Shown here: one piece after another, positions 1 to 13,425 of the stretch
How positions within the stretch are numbered: the stretch's first letter is position 1
Layout of the letters: each line of letters opens with the position of its first letter
Assembly (NCBI GenBank): GCA_965112735.1
Contig: OZ218952.1
Coordinates: forward strand, 5,704,001 to 5,768,000
DNA: 64,000 nucleotides
DNA from: Phaeosaccion multiseriatum
Lineage: Eukaryota; Ochrophyta, other classes
Direction of reading: 5' to 3'
Translations under genes and position numbers: made by a program
Notes under the pieces: generated by a model
Told to the model about the DNA's origin: nothing
Databases searched by the model: none
Seen by the model: only the letters and a program-made list of their open reading frames with translations

Positions 1-3000
1 CTTGGAGTCGTTTCGGACCTCCAAGTTCCTCCCCATAAGGCTGCTGCCGTTCAGCGTAGCAATAGCCTGCTGGGCCTCCTCTATGGTGTTAAAGCGGACG
101 GTGGCCCATCCCTTGGATCGGTTCTTGACCGGGTCCGTCATGATAGTCACGCTCGTCACTTCTCCACACCCATCGAAGTGCTCCTTAAGCTGAGCCCGCG
201 TCGTGTCAAAGCTCATATTGCCCACAAAGACCTGAGGCGAGGGTGCCGCGTTGGCTTGCCCCAGACCATTCCGCTGCTGTGGCCTGTTCCCCACCCCCTT
301 GTTCAGTCCTCCGCCCGGCCTGGTGGCGTTGAAGTTTCCCGCCTCCCTGTCCTCTCGCACAAATATCTGTCTGCCTTGCAGAGACGAGTTGTTGAGGTCC
401 CTGTGAAGCCCATCGCGTACAACCAACAGCAGCACGACAAAGATAACCTCATTTAAGTTGTTCGACATTGATCGATGGAGGAGAGTAAACTAAAACTGAA
501 ACCGGTTGTTAAGAGGGTAAGCATAGTGATAAGAGCAGATGCTCTCAGCGAGCGGAGCGACCAAACTAAGCAGCGAAGGAGAGGAGCCCCCCCCACACAC
601 ACCGAATGCACACACCGCACCTGATGGCCTTCTGGGCCGCTCGGAAGTTGTCGTACTCAACCACACCGCAGCCTCTGCTCCGACCGTCTGGGAGGGAGGG
701 AGGGAGGGAGGGAGGGAGGGAGGGAGGGAGAGATACACCAATATACCAAGGTCAGCACACGGGAGGGAGCGGAAGAGCTTCGTGCTTGGCAATGGCAAGA
801 GGCCTCCCTCGTTCCGATTACTCCACACGCGTTCCGATTACTCACACTCCTTACGCTCACTCTATCTTCCATACTCCTCCTTACCCTCCCTCTCCTCTCA
901 CTCCTTTTCCTTACTCCTCCTTTCTTTCTTACCTTGGTCCTGGAGCACATCGGCATGAATGACGTTTCCTAATAAAGGATGGCAAGAGAAGGGGGCGAAG
1001 TATACAGATACACAGCAAGTAGGCAATACAGTTAGCGCAACGGGAAGGCGCCGCACTCCCTCCCAAAGATCAAGCCGTCAGCCCCTCCTCCCCCTCCCCT
1101 CCTCTCCGACATATCATCAAGTAATATGAGACCCCCCTCCGCGCCCCTGGCGGGCCTCTGTCATAGTGGCTGCTGCCTTCTCCCCTCCCTCCTCGCCCCC
1201 CTGCCCCTTACCTACGCGGCGGCAATGGTCCTTGAGGTCCTGCCACGTGACTGCTCAGACACACACGCGCACACACGCACACACGAGAAGGGGAGGAGGG
1301 AGGAGGGGGGAAAGGGCGGGATGATGATTGATGGACCACAAGAGCGAAGAGAGCGAGGCCGAAGGCACAATTGCCAATGGACGACAGTACCGTACATCAC
1401 CGGGTGTCAGGACACAGCGTTGCCTGAAACGGGTGGGGCGGACGGACGACCGACAGACAGACTGCGTTTCCTATCGTACCTTCCCAACTCAAGTTCCCGA
1501 TGTACACGCGCGTCCCTCCGACGCCCACACCCGGCCCCTGCCTCCCCCCCTGGTAGTGCATGCCCTGCTGCTGCTGGTGCTGCTGGTGCTGCTGGGGGTG
1601 GCCCTGTTGGTGGTGCCCCTGATGAGGGCCTTGGTGGTGGTGCTGCTGCATGGGGTAGCCCCCGTACACAGGCCCACCCTGGTGGGGGGGGTGCTGTGAC
1701 GAGTGGTGGTGGTGGGGGTGGTGGTGAGGGTGCTGCTGGTGCATGGGCGCCATGTGCTGCTGGTTGTGCATCATGGGAGGGCCCTGCTCGCGGTCTTCCC
1801 TCACGAAGATGAGGCGCCCCTTGATCTCGGTGTTGTTCAGCTGGAGGGCAAGTGCGAAAGAGAGAGAGAGAGAGGGGGGTACGGACAAGGGAGTTTAGAA
1901 GGAGAAGGGAAGGAGAAGGAGAGGAGAGTGAGCTCAGCTCACGCCACAGGGGTCAAGGCCGGAACACGCCCCAGTAAGCAGAGCCTTCTTTACCTGTGCG
2001 GTGGCGGCTTGCGCCTGCTCGGGGGTGGCGTACTCAACAATTCCACAGCCCTTGCTCCTTCCCGTGTTGGCCTGGAGAGAGAGAGAGAGAGGTGGCAAGG
2101 GAATGGGCAGCGAGTCTTTCGTAAGCCGAAGAGAAGTGACAGAGCGACATGGGGGATCGACCCGGGAGGGGAGGCCTCTCTCTCGCCATGCGATGAGAAT
2201 GGAGAGAAGAAACATCAAAGAAGGTAGGGCCTCCTTCCTTTCCGCAGCAGCGCACGAACCAACCTCGGTCATGACGTCAGCCCGCAGGATTTCTCCGCCG
2301 CTCAGGCGCATGTGGTCCTTGAGGTCCTGCCACGCAACGTCTGCAAACGCACGCACAGCAGGCACGGCGGTGGGGTGCAGGGGCAGGGAGGGAAGGGTGA
2401 GCAACGCACGTCGATGATTTCATGATTTCCCTTGGTGGTGCAGGAATGTTGTATGGTCTAGTTCTAGCCACTGAAAAACAAGGTTCGTCACAAGTGGCAA
2501 CGGTCGCCTTCACGAACACCGAGGGCAGCCGCGGCAGCTTGTGTGGGGCATACACAGGAACTTACCCCAGCTCTGGGAAGGACGAAGGAGCGAAGGCGGG
2601 CAGCGGAGTCCGGCCCCATGCGACAAAGGATCGAGGCGCGACCGGAGAAGCGCGGAATGACAGAGAACAGAGACGAGAGAGAGAGAGAGAGATCAGAGGA
2701 CAGGGGACAGACAGGTCAGCTTTCATTTCACCTCCGCACCCCCTTCCGAGCCGAGGGACAAGGAAGTAGCAGACACACCCTCTCACGCACTCACTCACTC
2801 ACTCACTCACTCACTCACCAGATTGCCGACATACACCCTCCGGTTCTGCCTGTTGACGCCGCCGTTGTGCTGGTGCGGCTGCATGTGCTGCTGGGGGTGG
2901 TTCCCCTGGTGCTGTCTGGGGCGGTTGTTGTTGCCCACCATGCCCGGAGCTTCTCGGTCTTCCCTCACGAAGATGGGACGAGAGTTGAGCTCGGTCTCCT

Positions 3001-3781
3001 GCACAGGGCAGGGGGAGCAGTGCGGCGGCAAAAGGAGAGGCAGAGGAGAGGAGAGACAGACAGACAGAGATAGAAGCAGATGAGAGGCAATGAGAGGCAG
3101 GGGGGGAGGACGGGCAAAACCAATTCAATGTGGGACCGGCCCGCCTGCCTCACCTGGAGTGTGGCCATGGCGTTGAGGGCCTCAGCGGTGGTGCGGTACT
3201 CGACAATGGCTGAGCCTTTGGAGCGACCGTCGTTGCCGCGGAGCACGTCGCAGCGGACCACCTCTCCTGCTTGGCGCATGTGATCCTTCAGCTCCTGCAA
3301 GCAGCCAGTAAAAAAGAGGCGGAGAGAGGGAGAAGAGGGGCATGGTGGATGAGGCAGGTGGTGCGGTTGCGTCCATTCTCACTCAGTGCCTCGCGAGCGT
3401 GACAGAGGGTGGTGCTGTAGGATAGACGGAAGGGCTCTCTCACTCACAGCGCAGTGTTCAAGGACAGCAGCGAAAAGCCTACCCCACCCCACCCCTCTCC
3501 CGCACCTGCCAGTCCGTCTGCCAGCTCAAGTTGCCAACGAACACCCGTGCGGAGCGCTCGACGACAGGCACCACAGGGTTGACCACCGGAGCAGGCATAA
3601 CCTGCTGCACTTGCTGTTGCTGTGGGACCATCACCGGCACCATGGGAACTACCGCAGCGTCATTGTAGACCATGGGCGGAGCCACCTCCTGTTGGACGCC
3701 GTAGCCCATGTCGCCATTGGCATTGAACTGTGGCTGCGCGAAGTTGGGTTGCGAGAGTGAAAGAGTGAGATTGCTTAGCAT
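1..3781 (-). CDS. Multi-RRM RNA-binding protein (Gbp2/Hrb1-like), 3' end outside window
   Basis: Ten exons on the minus strand: 3506-3781, 3154-3294, 2815-2998, 2264-2340, 1994-2071, 1480-1840, 1212-1250, 933-968, 621-687 and 1-400. Their phases agree and give 553 residues before the left edge. Four RRM domains are visible. RNP2-type cores are RVFVGNL, RVYVGNL, RVYIGNL and QVFVGNM; RNP1-type cores are KGSAIVEY, KGCGIVEY, RGCGVVEY and KGWATVRF. RRMs 1-3 each end in a near-identical IFVREDRE block followed by a low-complexity linker rich in Q, H, P and N. This RRM plus FVREDRE layout is typical of Gbp2/Hrb1-type shuttling mRNA-binding proteins, so a role in mRNA packaging or export is inferred from the family. 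Exons of 36 and 39 nt occur inside RRM3. The ATG at 3781 is the first in frame, but an upstream non-coding or short exon cannot be excluded. The donor at 2814 lies inside a GTGA repeat. Confidence 0.85.
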
Positions 3782-4308
3782 TTTGTGCTGTGGAGGGCAG
3801 GAGGAGGCAGTGGTGCGGCCTTTCAAAGAGCGCGCAGTGTGTGTGTTTTACCTCCTTTTTTGGATACAAAAGGTGGTTAAGCATTTAACCCAAGAAAGGC
3901 GCGATGGTGAAGGAGTAGCTAATCTGCACGGGCACGAGGCCAAGAAGGCGTCCCGCACAGCAATTGCAACACCCCACAGGCTCCCGCCGCCATTACAGCC
4001 ATTTCCTTCCCTCTCCGCTCGTTTTCAAAATTACCTGCTGCTGCTGCTGGCCTTGTGGGTTCATTTTTCTCCGCACCTGGACCTTCTTCCCTTCCCTCCT
4101 TTTCCTGCTGCTACTGCCGGCTGGACCTTCCCTTCCTCCACTCCCCTCTTGTCAATCCTTGTCCTCTTCTTTCTCTCTCTTGTCTGTTAGGTTGGGAGCG
4201 GCCCAGTCCTAAGCAAAGCCTTGGCCCAAGCAGTATTCCCAGGGGGGCGGATTGTTTGTGGCTCGTTCATCTCTCAACAGAGGGAGTTCGTGCATCAACA
4301 GCAGAACC
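3782..4308. promoter_or_regulatory. Divergent promoter region, RRM protein / uL14
   Basis: This 527-bp gap separates two start codons pointing away from each other. It is pyrimidine-rich on the plus strand near 4060-4190, as often seen upstream of ribosomal protein genes. No TATA box is evident. Promoter activity is inferred from gene layout only. Confidence 0.4.
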
Positions 4309-5617
<1,309 letters not shown>

Positions 5618-6081
5618 TTGTGGCCCCGCTGCATACGAGAGCCGCGTGGAGCTCCGTTTCGGCGAGGCTCAGAGGAGAGGAGCCTTGGCAGTGTGGAGGG
5701 CAAAGAGCGCCAGTGACAGTTGTGGGTGTGCTTCTGTAGGCCTGGAGCGTACGAGTTAGGCGAGCCAGGGTGAAGGGATGTACTGCTGGTGATGGCGATG
5801 CACCTCGTCCACAAGCGCGAAATAGGAGTGAATATACGACCCCTCCCTTTGACTATACTCTACCTGTCCTGACTCTTTTCTACCTTTACTCAACACTGCT
5901 CCTTGCCCGCTGTCGAGCCCTCTATTCCGCGGTGGCAGTCCAATCCACCCCGCGAGTCGGGGAAGAATTTGAGTTTAAGATTTTTTTTTTCAAATCCAAC
6001 GCTTGCTCCCCTCCCAGATCCCTCCCAATCAATAAAGTGCCGATAGCTCCACGAGAAGTCCCTGCACACATCTGATCAATC
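5618..6081. other. Intergenic region uL14 to BAF-like gene
   Basis: No convincing gene is visible here. It should hold the uL14 3' UTR and the promoter of the BAF-like gene. An AATAAA lies near 6031, only about 50 nt before the next ATG, so it is more likely chance or a 5'-UTR sequence than a poly(A) signal. Confidence 0.5.
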
Positions 6082-7443
6082 ATGGTACGTGGGGATATTT
6101 GCAGTGAGGAAGGTGGACTGCTTTGGCGGGGGCTGGATGTCGCTGGCGCTGCTGCAGGTGCTGCACGGAAGGCAGCCTTCCCCCTAAAAGCAGCGGACAA
6201 CGCCAAGAGGCCCCACAGCAACGGCGGATGCTGCTCATCCGGCAGCAGCAGCAGTGCTTTCGGCATCTACGGCAAGCGTCGCGTAGTGACTCCGTTCTCC
6301 GGGCTTATCTTGGCCCTCACCCACCCTTGTTTTGTTCCCGGCTCCCTCCTCCCCCCCCTCTCCGCCGCTTCCGCTTTGTACCCACTCTCGTCGAAACTGC
6401 GTCGGCCCGCTGGTTCTGCCTGGTGCTCATCCTCTGAACGTACCAGGCCGACGGCTACGATCCCAAGAAGTCACAAGTTAATGATGACAAGCTCGCGGAG
6501 TTCATCCGCTCGCAGCTGACAGGTGCGTGGGAGCGGAGGCGGGCGACAGGGGCTGATGGGGTGCTGCCTCTGCGTCGTTACCTCCCCATCCTCAATCCAA
6601 CCCACCATCTGATGCCCTTCCTATCCTTTGCTGCACATTCGCCAGGGGATTTGACCGAGGTGCCTGGCTTAGGAGAAAAGGCAATTAAGGCTCTCATGTC
6701 GGGGGAGGATGGGGAGAAGATTACCAACACACATCAGCTCATTGGACAGTTTCTCTTGCTGAAGGTGAGCTCCGATGGCCTGAGACCCCCTACAGTAATC
6801 CAGAAGTGGGAGCTGTAGGCTCTTGTCTTGTTGGGCCTTTGACCCAAGTCTTGTATCTGGCGCTGGCTGCGTCGCTGCCTGGTCTGCTGCTGCCGCTGAG
6901 GCCAGTCATCACTCGGAGGCGACTTCCCTCTCACACCTGCTTCTCTGTATCTGTGTGGCTCTCTCTCTCTCTCTCTCCCTCTCTCTGTGTGTCACGTGAC
7001 GGCGCGTCCACCCGCACCCACAGGGCCCCGACGCGGCCACCCGCAAGGTGGACTGCGTGGAGCACTGCGACAAGTTCTGGTACTACCTGAAGAGCAGGGG
7101 CATCAACTCGCATCGCTCAGGCATCGTCAACGCGATCGCAGAGAAGGTTAACACCTTCCTGCCTGGTAAGTTATGTCGTCCAGAGCGGCCTCTCCAGCAC
7201 GTGATCACGGACTACATGTCTTCTTTTCTCTTTGCTCACCGGACCCCTTTGCTCTTTCACTCATTCGCTTTGCTCTGTCTCTGTCTCTCTTGCGTTCCCT
7301 CTTCTCTTCTCTGGACTCACCCTACCTGCTACTACTTCACGCACTCGCTTTGCTTTGTCCCTTGTCCCCTATCTCTCGCCACCCCTCGACACCCAACAGA
7401 TGTCTACGACGCGGACGCCTTTGCGGACGAGGCGGACAAGTGA
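6082..7443 (+). CDS. Small BAF-like helix-hairpin-helix protein
   Basis: Five exons, 6082-6084, 6447-6522, 6646-6764, 7024-7165 and 7400-7443, give 127 residues beginning MADGYDPKKSQ. Exon 1 is only the ATG, followed directly by a GTACGT donor. Phases close exactly on TGA 7441-7443. The core has VPGLGEKAIKAL (helix-hairpin-helix type), QLIGQFLLLK, FWYYLKSRGINSHR and IVNAIAEKVNTFLP. Order, spacing and total size resemble barrier-to-autointegration factor (BAF/BANF1), an 89-residue DNA-bridging protein of animal nuclei. The N-terminal 30 residues and the acidic tail DVYDADAFADEADK are extra. Chromatin or DNA bridging is therefore an inference. Other small helix-hairpin-helix proteins remain possible. 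Confidence 0.72.
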
Positions 7444-7638
7444 TGTGACTAGCGCCGGCACTAACTAGGAACTAGACTTATCACACGTTGGGACCCACTC
7501 AGAACTACTGTACCTAGGCGTGGAGGCGAGTCTAGCAACAACAATTTTCCCTGTAATATTTATAGATGTACCTAAGCCCGAAGAAGGAAAAATGATTGTC
7601 TATGTCTGCTCGCAGAGCAAGCGGTGTGGAGATAAGAG

Positions 7639-7986
7639 TCAACAACATGCTGCCACTGGGCTCTCTCCTTGCTTCCGGTTGGCCTTGGGGTTGAGGTTGA
7701 TGACCTCGGGCATGAACATCTCGGGCTCCATATTGGCAGCGCTGTGTCTCAGACCCCTCGCAGACAGCTCCATGAAGGCGGCCTCGACCTGGCAGTTACC
7801 GCGGCAGCAGCAGCAGCAGCAGCAGCAGTAAGGGCGTTTCACGGCCGCAGCAGTAGCAGAAGCAGCAAGAGTGTTAAACAGCAGCAGCAGCAGCAGCAAC
7901 ACCAGCGGTAGGAACGACAGGCAACGAGAGGAAGGGTTGAGATGAGAGGGCACTATTGTGGTCCGTTCGGGTGGGCCGGGCCGGGC

Positions 7987-8027
<41 letters not shown>

Positions 8028-9000
8028 CTACCTGGAGTGCTCCCATCGCACTTGTCTCAAAGTAGGGGATGGCTACCGGGCCTTGAGATCTGCACCAGGC
8101 TTGCGCCCTTGCCTTTGTGACTCTTCGCTCGCCCTCCTTGTCGACCTATTGCGGGGGCAAGCAAGACCTCCTTCGTTATCGCTGCGTAGCAAGGAAACAG
8201 GAGAGCATTCTGCAGCGGTGGGAGGTGGAGGCTAGGCGAGGGAGGAGAGAGACAGTGGAGAAGGAGGGAGAGGTGGGAAGACGGAAGGAGAGGAGCTCTT
8301 TTCTATCAACTGCGCCTGCTGTTCGCTCGTTCGCCCCCAAGTTGTACCTTGTTGCCGATGCACACAAAGGGAAAGTTGTCGGGGTCTCTTGGGTTTGCCT
8401 GCTTGAGGAACTCTTGCCGCCAGGACTCCAGCTGCTCAAAGCTGCGGAATGTATGTGGGGTAGGTACAGCATCGAAAGAGTGGCGCTCAGCACTTGTCTC
8501 GAGGCTTACCACCGCGTCCCTCCTCCCTTCCGACCACCCCTCTCTCTCCACAGCGCCGCTCCACGGGACGCTCTGCCTCTCCTTGCTGACCCCTTCTCTT
8601 TGAGGCCTCAAACACCCCTACCCACTCCTCCTCCCAAAGCGCCCACACACCTGCGTGGATTTGTTAAGTCGAACACAAGCACACAGGCTTCTGCTCCGCG
8701 ATAGAATGACACCCCTGGACGCGAGAGCGAGAGCGAGAGAGAGAGGGAGGGATGGACGCTAAGAAAGCCAACGCTTAGAGAGAGAAAGATTTATAGGCAC
8801 CACTGATCAGTGAGAGCGTCCGTAAATAGCAGGAAGGACTTACCTAGTGATTGAAAGCGCTCCTGCCCTGCCGTGTCCCATATTTGAAGCGTGACCAGCT
8901 TGTCGTCGACCACGACATCTAAAGAGAGGGGGGGGGGGGGTACGGGGTACGGGAAGAGAGAATGAGATACTGAGGCAGAGAGGGGGAAGAAAGAGAGTGA

Positions 9001-9044
<44 letters not shown>

Positions 9045-9529
9045 AAGCTTCCCTAGGACCCTCACCTTTGACACTGAAATCCGCTCCAATCGTTGCTTTG
9101 TATTGTGTAGAAAATCTAGAGTAGACTGCAAGAGTCACAAACGTCTTTAGAAGCCGTCTCAGCCCTTTTCTTTCTCTCCCTTGGTTTCTTACCGTACTGG
9201 TTCAAGAGACACGTCTTTCCCACCCTGAGAAAGAGATAACAGAGGAGAAACGAGAGAGGTAGATGGATGGAGAGAGAGGCGGTAAGAGCATAGCAAGAGA
9301 AGAGGAAGAAGCACCCCAATAGAGGGGGAAAGAGACAGGCATGTAGTCCCCCCTCCTTCAGGGGCAAGGCAGTTCTGGATCCGCTAAGACTCACCCTGAA
9401 TCTCCCAAGATGACGCACTTCAGTAGGGCTGTAGAAATGGAAAAGTTAACGCAGCAGCAGCAGCAGGTGTTGGTGGAACGGCTTTAGGGGAGAGCAACAT
9501 AGCCAGGACGTACCTCTCCTCCCAGACAT
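7639..9529 (-). CDS. RAB7: Rab7-family small GTPase
   Basis: Nine exons on the minus strand (9514-9529, 9395-9428, 9193-9224, 9066-9125, 8844-8918, 8651-8714, 8348-8441, 8032-8145, 7639-7788) give 212 residues with perfect phase. Motifs: P-loop GDSGVGKT (14-21), switch I KATIGADF, WDTAGQERFQSLG (61-73), FYRGAEACVLVFDLT, NKVD (124-127), ETSA, and a C-terminal CC for double geranylgeranylation in place of the more usual CXC. The switch region and FYRG block match Rab7, which directs late endosome and vacuole fusion. The first three exons are 16, 34 and 32 nt, so the P-loop is spread over two of them. An intron at 7789-8031 carries a (GT)n tract. The stop is 195 bp from that of the convergent BAF-like gene. 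Confidence 0.95.
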
Positions 9530-9780
9530 TCTCGCCCCAAGCAGTGTCGACAAGCCGTTGCTAAAACGAATATCGAGAAGCTCACGGCTTCTACTTCCCT
9601 GCTCCTGCCTGCCCTTCCTTCTTTGGTTTTTGGCACACACTTATCTTAGTGTGGTTGGGGGTCAGGGCCGAAACGATACCCAAACATTCCCTCAAACGAA
9701 CCTCAAACTGGCAAATCAGATCGTGGGATTCAAATATAAAAAAGAGAGGAAAAGGGAAAGGATTAATACGGCGGCCAGAG
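9530..9780. promoter_or_regulatory. Divergent promoter region with TATA-like motif
   Basis: This 251-bp gap lies between the divergent Rab7 and SLF2-like start codons. TATAAA at 9735-9740 is 41 nt before the plus-strand ATG, too close for a standard TATA plus leader unless the leader is very short. Assignment is by layout. Confidence 0.4.
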
Positions 9781-11494
9781 ATGGCTGACGACAGCAGTGA
9801 TGACGATTTCATGGACATGATAGCGCTTCCTAAGCCCAAGGCCACGAGAGACACCAAGAAGGAGGCCGAGAGCAAGAGGGCGAAGGCGGCTCTCCGAAAC
9901 AAGCTGCTGAAGGAGGGAGAAGAGATTGCAAAGCTCAACAGGGAAGCAAAGGAGCTAGAGGAGGTGCGTACGTGACTCCGCCCTCTTGAGGCAGGCGGAC
10001 GTCGCTGACATCCCGTTGATTTGCCACAAAACTCCACAAACGGGCCAAAACAGAGCGCTCCAGCAGGCAATAATGGAGAGAATGTGGACGAAAACGAGGA
10101 GAGCTGTGTGGCGAGCTTCAAGGTGGACAAGGAGGACATCAAGGAGCTCCTCAGCATGAAGTTTGATGCGGATCAGGAGAAGGTTGGTCGACCAGGCAGT
10201 TGTTTCGCGTGGCTTCGCTTACGCCACACCCCCCCCCCCCCCCGGCCCAACAAACACGTTCAAGTGCAGGAGACAGCCAAACTGCATGCTCTGATGGACG
10301 ATGAGAGTGACAATATCACAGAACGGCCGGGCCACGTCTGCATGCTCCGACCTGCTGCTGCTGCTGCTGCCAGTGCGCCTGGCCTTCGTTTCTCGCCGAG
10401 CCCTTTGGAAGGAAAGGCGGCGCCCTACGCCGGATTGTTCGACATGCTCACGAGGGTTTCTCCCGGTCAAGACTCTGAGGAGCTACGAGAGGTGAGATCC
10501 TGCTCCGCGCATCAAATATGAAGCTCGAGGTAAGGGCACTCACTTCCCCTTCCTCACCATCCCTGCCCCCAGTTCTTGATGCTGGAAGACTCTGCCATAT
10601 TGGCTTGGTTGGATGAAGCCAATCTCCCGCCGCCCGCGGACTTGCTACGCTGGTTGCTCCAGATATGCGCCATGCACGCGACCACGGGATCAAAAGTGAG
10701 CAAGTGTTCCGTGGGTTTTGTGGTACCCCCATGTAGCACGCTCGTCTCACTCGTGCTGTGCTGCTCGCTAGCAGGGACCGGCCGGCCTCGCGCTGAATAT
10801 GCTGAGGCTGCTGGCGCGACAAGCGGAGACGTCCGGCAGACTGGTGCAGGCCTCCGTGAGCCGCCCCGCCCTCACCTTTGACTTCGTTACTCAGGTTCGA
10901 AGGCGTTTGTTTCCCAGGCCGCACCGCGGTAGCAGCAGCAGCAGGAGGAGGAGAAGAGGAGGTTTGACGCCCTTGCCACGCTAAATGCACACAGGTTCTG
11001 ACGAGTTTCGGGGCCGCATGGCTCTGTACGGACGGGGAGCAGCAGCCAAAGCAGCCGAGCAGCGGCGGCAAGAAGCGCAAGAGGCATGGTGGGCCCAGCG
11101 GAGACCAAGACGAGGCGACGCCGACCAGAGAGGACTTGGTCGGCAAGGAGACAGAGGACTCCCTGTTCGCCCATCTTTACTTGTTCCTGGACGGGGTAAG
11201 TGCGCCCTTCAGAGAGAGGGAGAGCTTCGGGTGGCTGCTCTGCCCACTCACACAGCCCCGCTCCGCTGCGGACGCGTGTGATGCATGCAGGTGCGGCTCT
11301 GTCTGGAGGAGGGGGAGCGGGTGGGTCGGGAATGCTCCGCCCCCCGGCAGCAGCAGTGGCACGGCTTATCAGTGGATGAGTTGAGAAAGCTCTGCGTATG
11401 CATTTGCAGAATTCAGCTGGACAGCAAGGTAGGTTGTTGTTGACTTGTGCGTGCAAGGGCTGTGTACACACACACACACACGTGCAAGGGCTAG

Positions 11495-11542
<48 letters not shown>

Positions 11543-12859
11543 TCGTGTACGAATCTTGTTGGCAGGTGCTGCGCGTACGGGCCGGGCACTCCTCCCTGCG
11601 GACGACACTCGCGGCGGCCATCCAGGCCTTTCCGGCGGATGCCTGGGACGAGCAGCTTCCCTTGCTCGTGGACCAAATGCTCTCATGCGCGGATGAGCAA
11701 CAGGCCTGGGGGAAGGAGAAAGTGGAGGGCCTCGCCAGGGTGCAGGTGCGTGCGTGGCGGAGAGGAGGAGCCGACTTGTTTAGTTCTTTGTGCTCCTTCT
11801 CTTTGTTGCGTGTATCCTAAGCGACCCGTCCTTCGCATGTGAATGAATGACCTGCGCAGGTGACTGGTCTTCTTCCTGACGGCCACATGGTCGGCCGGCT
11901 CCATGCCGTCAAGCTGGGCCTGTGCTTCGGCTTCTTGTCTCGCTGGGTGTTTCGCGATTGCTCCTTCAAGGGCAAGGCAGGTACGCTGGACACCCGTTCT
12001 GCAGCTGTAATGGTCTCAAGGAGAACGGAGAACATGACTACTCCTGCTCCTACCCACCATAACCTTGTGTTTCCACCCCTTCCACCGCTCCCCCAACAGC
12101 AGTGGAATTAGGATTCACCGACTTGGAGCAAGTACTGCTGGGTGCAAGCGGAAAGGACCCGTCTGCCCCTGCCGAAGGGGGCCATGCCTCCCCGCCACCC
12201 AGGAGGCCCCGACCGTGCCCGCTCCCGAGGGAAACACGGGCGGAGAAGCAGCTCGAGCACGCCGCCGCGGCCTGTGTAGGAGAGCTCCTAGGAGGTCCGT
12301 CTCCCTCCATCCGGCTTGGTGGGGCTGGTTGTTGACATGTGGACTGTGCTGCTGCACTACTTTCTACCCGCCCACTCGCTCGCTCGCTGCTTGGTGACTT
12401 TGTTCGCTTTTTTGCCCCATGCTTGCTCATCTCATTCGCCTCGTTCGCCGCGTTGGCCTCCTTGCCGCAGTAATGCTTCCCGATCTGTCACATGCTCAAG
12501 TGGAGAGCGTCCGTCGGAGGATGGAGCTGTGGCGCGGCGAGCTCAAGTCGACGCACAACACGGAGGTGCTCATGACCAAGGAGGCGCTCATGTGCACGCT
12601 GGTAAGAAGGGAAGGGCCCCCTGACTTGAGTAGAAAAAGCATGACTGTACGACTGTGGGGTAGAAAGGGATCGTGTGGGTACAACAACTTCTGCTGTAGG
12701 CTGTTTGCTCGATCGGCAGCCCCCCCCCCCTTTTTTCTTTCCCCCTCATCCCCTCGTCCACACCCACCCACCCTCCTCTAGGCGAGCTTCGCCAATGATG
12801 GAAAGAAGAAGGCCAGCCCTCGGCAAGCGTCGATTCGCCAATTCGGCGGCCAAGGCTAG
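9781..12859 (+). CDS. Unknown acidic/helical protein, possibly SLF2/FAM178-related
   Basis: Twelve exons: 9781-9963, 10054-10182, 10270-10491, 10573-10695, 10775-10894, 10995-11195, 11291-11428, 11566-11745, 11860-11980, 12100-12294, 12471-12601, 12782-12859. They give 606 residues. The N terminus is acidic (MADDSSDDDFMDMI) followed by a basic coiled coil. The middle is all-helical, with LFDMLTRV, DLLRWLLQICAMH, LALNMLRLLARQ and LTFDFVTQVLTSFG. This pattern of paired helices recalls the CANIN domain of SLF2/FAM178 (SMC5/6 recruitment to damaged DNA), but that is only a resemblance. The C terminus KKKASPRQASIRQFGGQG looks like a PCNA-interaction motif lacking its second aromatic residue. The exon 10 donor is uncertain (12294, or a later in-phase GT). 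A nuclear DNA-repair role would fit but is inferred. Confidence 0.7.
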
Positions 12860-13425
12860 CGTAGCGCAGTGCCGGCCAGTGAGTCATCGAGTAGGGTTAT
12901 GTTTTTAAAAGGAGAAAGGCGAATCGGCTTTACTTTTCTCCTTTTTTGGGCCGGCGGTCGACGGTATAAAAGTGCGCCGGAAGAAAAAGCCAGCCAAGGA
13001 GCTATTTGAAACCGCCAGTCACAAATGGCGGAGGCGTTTCGCCGCGTCCCTGGTTTGTCGGCTGCTGCTGTGGCACATCGTCGCCGTGTCCCACGAGAGA
13101 GGGCACGGTCAAGGAGAACACCCTTTAGCGGTGCCTTCTCTCCAAGTAACGATAGACTGAGAAGCGACGGGAGGTCAAAGGGCCAACAAGGAAGGGTAGA
13201 CGCATTTTTTTGCATCACTCCAACATCGGAGACGGCGGCCGGGAATACTGGCCAAGGCGTCCTTTTGTGGGGGGTGGATGGCCCTGCAGCGGGTGGCGAC
13301 GTGATGCGACGAGAGGGTGTGTGACTAGCACATCGAGTAGAGAGAGGAAGGGCAAGCGGCGGAGGAGGAGAAGGAGAGAGGGATGCGAGAGTAATCGCTA
13401 GGCTCAAGCAGCTCGACTGCTCAAG
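12860..13425. promoter_or_regulatory. Upstream region of GRK-like gene, TATA box and upstream ORF
   Basis: TATAAAA lies at 12965-12971. A 99-codon reading frame starting at ATG 13025 and ending at 13324 lies between it and the kinase ATG. It shows no recognisable domain and could be an upstream ORF in a long leader or part of an unrecognised first exon. The sequence holds no other clear feature. Confidence 0.4.

Noticed and set aside
13025-13324. Separate 99-residue gene before the kinase
   Set aside because: No recognisable domain or splice structure, and composition is typical of GC-rich non-coding sequence. It is kept only as a possible upstream ORF.
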